NCBI RefSeq assembly: GCF_039543565.1
Contig: NZ_BAABJZ010000094.1
Coordinates: 1-64,000 of the forward strand
Reading direction: 5' to 3'
Origin: Ferrimonas pelagia
GTDB lineage: Bacteria; Pseudomonadota; Gammaproteobacteria; Enterobacterales; Shewanellaceae
DNA length: 64,000 bases
In this document: positions 58,741 through 64,000 of the stretch, piece by piece
Layout: every line of letters begins with the position of its first letter
Position numbering within the stretch: position 1 is the first letter of the stretch
The notes under the pieces: model-generated
The model's database searches: none
The model's input: the letters and a program-made list of their open reading frames with translations, nothing else
What the model was told of the DNA's origin: nothing
Program-made: the position numbers and the translations under genes

Positions 58741-60108
58741 ATTCTTAAGCGCCTGACTTCACTGGCAAAACGCTTGATCGGCAGCGGTAACGCCGCCTCA
58801 GCTGACGCCAAACTGGCGGTGATCCCCCGCAAAGCTCACGGGATCTCCCGCAACGACATCAGTGAAAATGCACTGAAAGTCCTCTATCGACTGCATAAAG
58901 CGGGCTTTGAAGCCTACCTGGTCGGCGGCGGTGTCCGCGATCTGCTTTTGCGTCACCAACCGAAAGACTTTGATATCGCCACCAGCGCCACACCGGAGCA
59001 GGTTCGCCGCTTATTCCGCAACTGTCGCCTGGTTGGCCGTCGCTTCCGTCTGGCCCACATCCTGTTTGGCCGTGACATCATCGAAGTGGCGACCCTGCGC
59101 GGTCACCACCAAGAAGACGACACGCACGCCAAGAAGGACGATGCCGGCCGTCTGCTGCGCGACAACGTCTATGGCAGCATTGATGAAGATGCCGAGCGCC
59201 GTGACTTCACGGTCAACGGCTTGTACTACGACATCAGTGACTTCAGCGTCCGTGACTACTTCGGTGGCATGGAAGATCTCAAGGCCCGTCGTCTGCGCCT
59301 GATCGGCGATCCCGAGACGCGCTATCGCGAAGATCCAGTACGGATGATCCGCGCGGTTCGTTTCGCCACCAAGCTCGACTTCTCCATCGACAAGTCTGCT
59401 GCCAAGCCGATCCCGAAGATGGCGCATCTGATGAACACCATCCCACCCGCCCGCCTGTTTGAGGAAACCCTCAAACTGCTGATGGCCGGCAAGGGCTTGG
59501 AAAACTTCCGCATGCTGCGCCAGTACGGCTTGTTTGAGCCGATGTTCCCGATGCAGGAGCAACTGCTCAAGCGCGATCCGGGCGGCCGAGCCGAGCGCCT
59601 GATCGAAGCGATGCTGACCAACACCGATGAGCGGATCGCCGCCGAGAAGCCGGTAACGCCCGCGTTCATCTACGCCGCATTGCTGTGGTACGTGGTCGAA
59701 GAGCAGGCCGAGAAGAAGCGTCAAAAGGGCGTACCGCCCTACGATGCCTTGACCGCAGCCAGTGGCGAAGCCATTGGCAAGCAGTGCAAGACCGTCTCGC
59801 TGCCGCGCCGCTTCACCACCCCGGCGCAAGAGATCTGGCAACTGCAGGAGCGTTTGGGTAAACGCGCCGGCGCCCGTGCCTTCCGCCTGGCAGAGCACCC
59901 GCGCTTCCGCGCCGCCTACGACTTCCTGCTGCTGCGCGCCGAAGCGGAGCAAGACGAGCAGTTGCTGGATCTGGCCCGCTGGTGGACCCAGTTCAATGAC
60001 GCCAACGAACAGGGCAAGCGCCAACTGGTGCGCGCGCTGGGCAGCGATGGTAATCGCCGTCGCCGTCGTCCGCGTCGCCGCAAGCCTGCGGCGAACAGTG
60101 ACGCATGA
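58741..60108 (+). CDS. pcnB: Poly(A) polymerase I, AUU start
   Basis: A 455-residue nucleotidyltransferase that adds poly(A) tails to RNA and speeds decay. GGGVRDLLL near residue 60 is followed by DFDIATSATPEQVRRLF; RRDFTVNGLYY and the RYREDPVRMIRAVRFA helix follow. The C-terminus is Arg-rich (GNRRRRRPRRRK). There is no ATG, GTG or suitably placed TTG before the conserved domain. ATT 58741 is preceded by GAGGTG 4 bases upstream and gives the sequence (M)LKRLTSLAKRL. E. coli pcnB is known to start with AUU, so this is taken as the start. Confidence 0.9.
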   Translation: MLKRLTSLAKRLIGSGNAASADAKLAVIPRKAHGISRNDISENALKVLYRLHKAGFEAYLVGGGVRDLLLRHQPKDFDIATSATPEQVRRLFRNCRLVGRRFRLAHILFGRDIIEVATLRGHHQEDDTHAKKDDAGRLLRDNVYGSIDEDAERRDFTVNGLYYDISDFSVRDYFGGMEDLKARRLRLIGDPETRYREDPVRMIRAVRFATKLDFSIDKSAAKPIPKMAHLMNTIPPARLFEETLKLLMAGKGLENFRMLRQYGLFEPMFPMQEQLLKRDPGGRAERLIEAMLTNTDERIAAEKPVTPAFIYAALLWYVVEEQAEKKRQKGVPPYDALTAASGEAIGKQCKTVSLPRRFTTPAQEIWQLQERLGKRAGARAFRLAEHPRFRAAYDFLLLRAEAEQDEQLLDLARWWTQFNDANEQGKRQLVRALGSDGNRRRRRPRRRKPAANSDA

Positions 60109-60584
60109 TCCGTTGCTTCATTGGCCTGGGCAGCAACCTGGGCAACGGCCCCGCCACCTTGGCCCGCGCGATCGCCGCGCTGGCCGAACTGCCGGGGATC
60201 CGCCTGATCGATCGCTCCAGCCTCTACACCAGCCCGCCGATGGCGGGTTTGGCGCAGCCGGATTACACCAACGCGGTAGCGGCGATCGATACGGATCTGG
60301 CACCGCTTGATCTGCTCGATGCCCTGCAACAGATCGAAAACCAGCTGGGCCGCGAGCGCCATGAGCGTTGGGGCGCCCGCACCCTGGATCTGGATCTGCT
60401 GCTGTATGGCGACGAACAGCTGACCTGCGAACGTTTGACTGTGCCCCACTACGGCATGGCAGAGCGCGCGTTTGTGCTGATTCCCATGTTTGAATTGGCC
60501 CCAAATCTGCGCCTGCCTGACGGCCGTCAATTGGCCAGCCTGCTGGCCCTATGTCCGCCGCAGGCATTAGCGCAGCTCGCCTAA
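60105..60584 (+). CDS. folK: HPPK, 6-hydroxymethyl-7,8-dihydropterin pyrophosphokinase
   Basis: A 159-residue folate-pathway enzyme transferring pyrophosphate from ATP to the pterin. The N-terminal GLGSNLGNG and the signature RERHERWGARTLDLDLLLYG are present. Its ATG overlaps the pcnB stop (ATGA), so the two genes are coupled. panB follows behind a separate promoter and hairpin. Confidence 0.95.
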   Translation: MIRCFIGLGSNLGNGPATLARAIAALAELPGIRLIDRSSLYTSPPMAGLAQPDYTNAVAAIDTDLAPLDLLDALQQIENQLGRERHERWGARTLDLDLLLYGDEQLTCERLTVPHYGMAERAFVLIPMFELAPNLRLPDGRQLASLLALCPPQALAQLA

Positions 60585-60624
60585 GCCTGCGCGAACGCCA
60601 CGGACGATCTCGGCCATTCGGACA

Positions 60625-60654
60625 TTGAAATCGCCCCTCAGTTTGTCATATAAC
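60625..60654 (+). promoter_or_regulatory. Predicted panB promoter
   Basis: TTGAAA, an 18-bp spacer and TATAAC lie 32-60 bp before the panB start. The expected transcription start falls around 60660, inside or at the edge of the hairpin described next. Confidence 0.6.
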
Positions 60655-60655
60655 G

Positions 60656-60686
60656 GGCCTTCCTAATCTGGAAGGCCCGTTTTTTT
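60656..60686 (+). other. Terminator-like hairpin directly before the panB start codon
   Basis: GGGCCTTCC-TAATCT-GGAAGGCCC is a perfect 9-bp stem followed by GTTTTTTT and then the panB ATG. It has the form of a Rho-independent terminator for folK, but would also lie at the extreme 5' end of a panB transcript. GGAAGG in the stem is the only Shine-Dalgarno-like run nearby. Confidence 0.8.
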
Positions 60687-61481
60687 ATGGACAAAATGAC
60701 CACTGCCAGCCTGGCGAAGATGAAGCGTGAGGGCAAAAAATTTGCCTCACTGACCGCCTACGACACCAGCTTTGCCGCCGCGTTCGCGGCCCAAGGGGTA
60801 CCGGTTTTGTTGATCGGCGACAGCCTAGGCATGGTGCTGCAGGGCGCCGACGATACTTTGAAGGTGACGGTCGAAGAGATCGCCTACCACACCCGCTGTG
60901 TCAGCAAAGGCGCCCCCAATGCGCTGGTGATCGCCGACATGCCCTTCATGAGCTACGCCACGCCGGAGCAAACCTATCAAAACGCCGCCGAGCTGATCCG
61001 CGCCGGGGCCCAGATGGTCAAACTGGAGGGCGGCGACTGGCTGCTGGAGACCGTGCGTGGACTCACCCAGCGCAGCGTGCCTGTGTGTGCCCACCTCGGC
61101 CTGACGCCGCAATCGGTGCACGTCTTTGGCGGCTTTAAGGTGCAGGGGCGCAGCGAGGAAGCGGCGCAAGCGATCCTGGATCAAGCCCTGCGCCTGCAAG
61201 ACGCCGGTGCCGCCATGCTGGTGCTGGAATGCGTCCCGACCGAGCTGGCCCGCCGTGTCACCGAGGCCCTAACCATTCCGGTGATCGGGATCGGCGCAGG
61301 CCCCCACACCGACGGCCAGATCCTGGTGATGCACGATCTGCTCGGGATCAGCTCCGGCTACATCCCCAAATTCTCCAAGAACTACCTGGCCCTGACCGGC
61401 AACATCCATGCCGCCGTCGCCGCCTATGTGGAGGAGGTCGAGCACGGCCGCTTCCCCAGCCCAGAGCACAGCTTTAGCTAA
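60687..61481 (+). CDS. panB: 3-methyl-2-oxobutanoate hydroxymethyltransferase
   Basis: A 264-residue enzyme of pantothenate synthesis adding a hydroxymethyl group from methylene-THF to ketoisovalerate. Signatures include FASLTAYDTSFA, LIGDSLGMVLQG, PFMSY and GIGAGPHTDGQILVMHDLLG. MDKMTTASLAKM gives two in-frame Met (60687 and 60696). There is no independent ribosome site because the start follows a hairpin T-run. panC follows by 10 bp. Confidence 0.95.
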   Translation: MDKMTTASLAKMKREGKKFASLTAYDTSFAAAFAAQGVPVLLIGDSLGMVLQGADDTLKVTVEEIAYHTRCVSKGAPNALVIADMPFMSYATPEQTYQNAAELIRAGAQMVKLEGGDWLLETVRGLTQRSVPVCAHLGLTPQSVHVFGGFKVQGRSEEAAQAILDQALRLQDAGAAMLVLECVPTELARRVTEALTIPVIGIGAGPHTDGQILVMHDLLGISSGYIPKFSKNYLALTGNIHAAVAAYVEEVEHGRFPSPEHSFS

Positions 61482-61491
61482 CGGAGGAGCG

Positions 61492-62349
61492 ATGCAGACC
61501 TTTAACGATCCCATCCGCTTACAGCAGATGATCCGCCAATGGCGCAGCGAAGGCCTGAAGGTGGCCTTTGTGCCGACCATGGGCAACCTGCACGATGGCC
61601 ACATTGAGCTGGTGCACCAGGCTCGTGCCCGAGCCGATAAGGTGGTCGCCAGCATCTTCGTCAACCCGATGCAGTTCGGTGAAGGCGAAGATCTGGACGC
61701 CTACCCGCGCACCCTGGAAGCGGATCAGCAGCGTCTGGTCAGCGCCGGTTGCGATCTGCTGTTTACCCCGGAAGCCGCGCTGCTCTATCCGGGCGGCCTG
61801 CAGGTACAAACCTATATCGAAGTGCCGTCGCTGACGACCATCCATTGCGGCAGCAGCCGTCCCGGCCATTTCCGCGGGGTCGCCACCGTAGTGTGCAAGC
61901 TGTTCAATCTGGTGCAGCCGGATCTCGCCTGCTTTGGCAATAAAGACTATCAACAGCTGGCCGTGATCCGCACCCTAGTGCGCGATCTCAACATGCCGGT
62001 GCAGATCCTCGGGGTCGATACCGTGCGCGATCCCGACGGCCTGGCGATGAGCTCGCGTAACGGCTACCTCACCGAAGCCGAGCGCGCCATCGCCCCTGGC
62101 CTTAAGCGCACCCTCGATGCCCTCGCCGACATTCTGCGCGCCGAAGGGGTAACGCGCCGCGCCACCCTCGAGCAACTGTCCGAGCAGCGCCTGCAAGAGA
62201 GCGGCTTTCGGCCGGACTTTATCCGGATCTGCCACGCCGACACGCTGCAGCCTGCCGAGCCCGGCGACAGCCAGCTGGTGATCCTGGCCGCCGCCTACCT
62301 CGGCCAGGCCCGCCTGATCGACAACCTAACCGTAGAAATTCGCCGCTGA
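61492..62349 (+). CDS. panC: Pantothenate synthetase
   Basis: A 285-residue ATP-dependent ligase joining pantoate and beta-alanine. The HIGH-like FVPTMGNLHDGHIELV (about 27-42), FRGVATVVCKLFNLVQP and the KMSKS-like MSSRNGYLT are present. ATG 61492 follows GGAGGAG; the longer open frame overlapping panB is not coding. It stands between panB and panD, completing the pathway to pantothenate. Confidence 0.96.
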   Translation: MQTFNDPIRLQQMIRQWRSEGLKVAFVPTMGNLHDGHIELVHQARARADKVVASIFVNPMQFGEGEDLDAYPRTLEADQQRLVSAGCDLLFTPEAALLYPGGLQVQTYIEVPSLTTIHCGSSRPGHFRGVATVVCKLFNLVQPDLACFGNKDYQQLAVIRTLVRDLNMPVQILGVDTVRDPDGLAMSSRNGYLTEAERAIAPGLKRTLDALADILRAEGVTRRATLEQLSEQRLQESGFRPDFIRICHADTLQPAEPGDSQLVILAAAYLGQARLIDNLTVEIRR

Positions 62350-62427
62350 TCTGATACCATGCGGCGCCAACAAATAATTAACATCCATCTGGATGCATGC
62401 AGGAAATGGACACAGGGAGTTTTTGAT

Positions 62428-62808
62428 ATGCAACGCACTTTGCTGAAAGGGAAGCTACACCAGGCCCGCGTGACCCACGCCGAGCTGGAATACGAAGGCT
62501 CCTGCGCCATCGATCAGGATCTGCTAGATGCCGCCGGGATCCTGGCGTACGAACAGATCGAGATCTACAACATCGACAACGGCGAACGCTTCAGCACCTA
62601 CGCCATCGCCGGCGAGCGCGGCTCCAAGATCATCTCCGTCAACGGCGCCGCCGCCCACAAAGCCAGCCCGGGCGATCGGGTGATCATCTGCGCCTACGTC
62701 GGGCTGAGCGATGAGCAAGCCCAGCGCCATCAACCGGATCTGGTCTACCTGGATGCGGACAACAACATGAAAGGGATCGGCTCCGAGATCCCCACCCAGG
62801 CGGCGTGA
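62428..62808 (+). CDS. panD: Aspartate 1-decarboxylase
   Basis: A 126-residue pyruvoyl enzyme making beta-alanine from aspartate for panC. The self-cleavage site Gly24-Ser25 in YEGSCAID is intact, which leaves the pyruvoyl group on the new N-terminus. Normal length. ATG 62428 follows AGGGAG 10 bases upstream. It is separated from panC by 78 bp but on the same strand and probably in the same transcript. Confidence 0.97.
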   Translation: MQRTLLKGKLHQARVTHAELEYEGSCAIDQDLLDAAGILAYEQIEIYNIDNGERFSTYAIAGERGSKIISVNGAAAHKASPGDRVIICAYVGLSDEQAQRHQPDLVYLDADNNMKGIGSEIPTQAA

Positions 62809-63032
62809 TCTCTGAAAGCTATCTGCTGATAGCTATCAGCCGTCAGTGATAAGCGATCAGTAAGAGCCGAGCGAGAACCGAACAAGGGCAGAGCAAGAGC
62901 AGGTACCGCCGCTCTTGCTCTTGCTGACAACAGATCGCTTGTCGCTTAGTGCAGCTATTCAACGCCCTTGCTCTCACTGACCGCTGACAGCTTAAAGCTT
63001 ATGGCTGCTGCTCTGACTGATCGCTGATCAAC
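62809..63032. repeat. Repeat-rich intergenic region after panD
   Basis: It contains a perfect 11-bp inverted repeat AGAGCAAGAGC / GCTCTTGCTCT (62890-62921), a GATAGCTATC palindrome at the left end, and two imperfect direct copies (near 62985-63015 and 63027-63058) built on 'CAGCTTA...GGCTGC...CTGACT'. The second copy runs into the end of the next gene. There is no coding frame. It looks like a local repeat expansion rather than a mobile element. Confidence 0.6.
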
Positions 63033-63866
63033 TTACAGCTTACGGCTGCCCTTCTGACTCATCACCCAACCCAGCGGCTCAAAATAAGCCAGCAATGCCG
63101 TGCGGATCCGCTGCAGATGCTCAGCATCCGGAAACGCCCCTGCCTGAGCCAACTCACTCTGCTTGGTGCCACTGACCAGATAAACATTCTTGATCCGCTC
63201 ATCACTCTGGATCGCCGCCTCAAACGCCCGCGCCATCATCTCCGTCGGCAAGCTGTAATAACGCCGCCCCAATTGGCTGGCCAAGCGACGATCTAACGCC
63301 ACGCTGCGACGCACATAGTCATGACGATCGTCCCCCTCGGGCGTCAGCAGCACCGCAGCAAACACCGCCTCCAACCGCTGATTGAGCGGATGCGGCTTGG
63401 GCTGGCGCGGCTGCAGAAACTGACTGCTGGCCATCGCCATCAAGCCTTTATCCCCCACATGGGCCGGATAGAGTTTGGCCGCAATGTAATGATCGAACGA
63501 ATGCCACCATTCGTGCGCCAACGCACCAGCTCCGGCGTTCTTAGCCAGTGCCAGCGTGCGCGAGCCCGGGGCATAGTGGGCCTGCGCGCCGGGCTGGCCA
63601 CCCGTGCCAAAAGCGAGATCCAACTGACCACGCAGTCCCAGCAGCGACGGCGGCACATTCAGCAGAAAGGCCAGATCCGCCAGCGCATCAAACACCAGGT
63701 TGGCAGCGATCACCTTCTCCTGCTTTTGCACCCAGGCTCCGATGGTGATCGCCCCAAAGCCAAATTGCGCCTTAATCTCACCAAAGGAGACATCTTCGCC
63801 ATGGCGGTAATCGGGGCCACGGCGATAGTAGGCGCGCCGCAATCCGGTTGAGGTTTTCTCTGTCAT
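63033..63866 (-). CDS. LPD1-domain (CLCA_X-type) zincin-like protein
   Basis: A 277-residue protein. A segment beginning FGFGAITIGAWVQKQE with AANLVFDALADLAFLLN and LDLAFGTGG matches the LPD1 polyvalent-protein-associated domain. A zincin-like motif HEWWHSFDHY follows (near residue 140), so metalloprotease activity is possible. The family (CLCA_X in Shewanella and Vibrio) has no known role; LPD1 is common in phage and conjugative polyvalent proteins, but this one is chromosomal and single. Start 63866 or 63875. No signal peptide. Confidence 0.75.
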   Translation of the reverse strand: MTEKTSTGLRRAYYRRGPDYRHGEDVSFGEIKAQFGFGAITIGAWVQKQEKVIAANLVFDALADLAFLLNVPPSLLGLRGQLDLAFGTGGQPGAQAHYAPGSRTLALAKNAGAGALAHEWWHSFDHYIAAKLYPAHVGDKGLMAMASSQFLQPRQPKPHPLNQRLEAVFAAVLLTPEGDDRHDYVRRSVALDRRLASQLGRRYYSLPTEMMARAFEAAIQSDERIKNVYLVSGTKQSELAQAGAFPDAEHLQRIRTALLAYFEPLGWVMSQKGSRKL

Positions 63867-64000
63867 GGCAGGCATGATCCGCTGCCCCGGCCAACAGCAC
63901 AAGTCTGGCGCTCCATGCCTCGCGATCTCCCTACGTCCAGCACGAACACAGGGAAGTTTACAGCCGCACCTGAATCGTTCCGAATCGGACTTGCGCCCCG

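Overview
The window is a chromosomal segment of a GC-rich gammaproteobacterium. The gene order hrpB-mrcB / thpR / sfsA-dksA-gluQ-pcnB-folK-panBCD, the block ygfB-pepP-ubiH-ubiI-gcvTHP opposite zapA-6S RNA-fau, the pair hdfR/maoP and an E. coli-like rrn leader all place it there. An NrfBCD electron-transfer module, a Shewanella-type tetraheme cytochrome and the relic of an OmcA/MtrC-like decaheme cytochrome point to Alteromonadales, most likely Ferrimonas or a close relative. The genus is inferred from gene content only.

Layout. 1-450: promoters and leader of an rRNA operon running left out of the window (minus strand). 476-10452: outer-membrane protein, udp, small and winged-helix proteins, hdfR/maoP, a dicarboxylate/amino-acid symporter, a GAF-GGDEF-EAL protein, an exported hypothetical and gnd. 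10453-11367 has no gene. 11368-23472: MOSC protein, GMC oxidoreductase, a TrmY-like SPOUT methyltransferase, an SDR, two tandem M3 peptidase lipoproteins, yaiI, a Crp/Fnr-like regulator facing a stand-alone fragment of a DMSO-reductase-type fold, and mscS. 23525-29723 is the accessory respiratory region: two poorly known proteins (one ending in a heme-binding motif), a frameshifted and deleted decaheme cytochrome relic, about 1 kb of gene-free sequence, then an operon of a 60-residue membrane protein, nrfB, nrfC, nrfD and a tetraheme cytochrome, with a divergent LysR regulator.

30911-44998: a CDF metal transporter, the glycine cleavage operon, ubiquinone hydroxylases, pepP, ygfB, zapA, 6S RNA, fau and small conserved proteins. 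45121-64000: viaA/ravA, an exonuclease, mrcB/hrpB, thpR, pepB, sfsA, dksA, gluQ, pcnB (AUU start), folK, panB-panC-panD and an LPD1/CLCA_X-type protein.

Most of the window is core metabolism and information processing. The most unusual parts are the orphan NrfBCD/tetraheme operon beside the decaheme relic, the molybdopterin-oxidoreductase fragment, the bacterial TrmY homologue, the conserved AUU start of pcnB, and the 5'-terminal hairpin of panB. I saw no tRNA, CRISPR array, prophage or intact insertion sequence.
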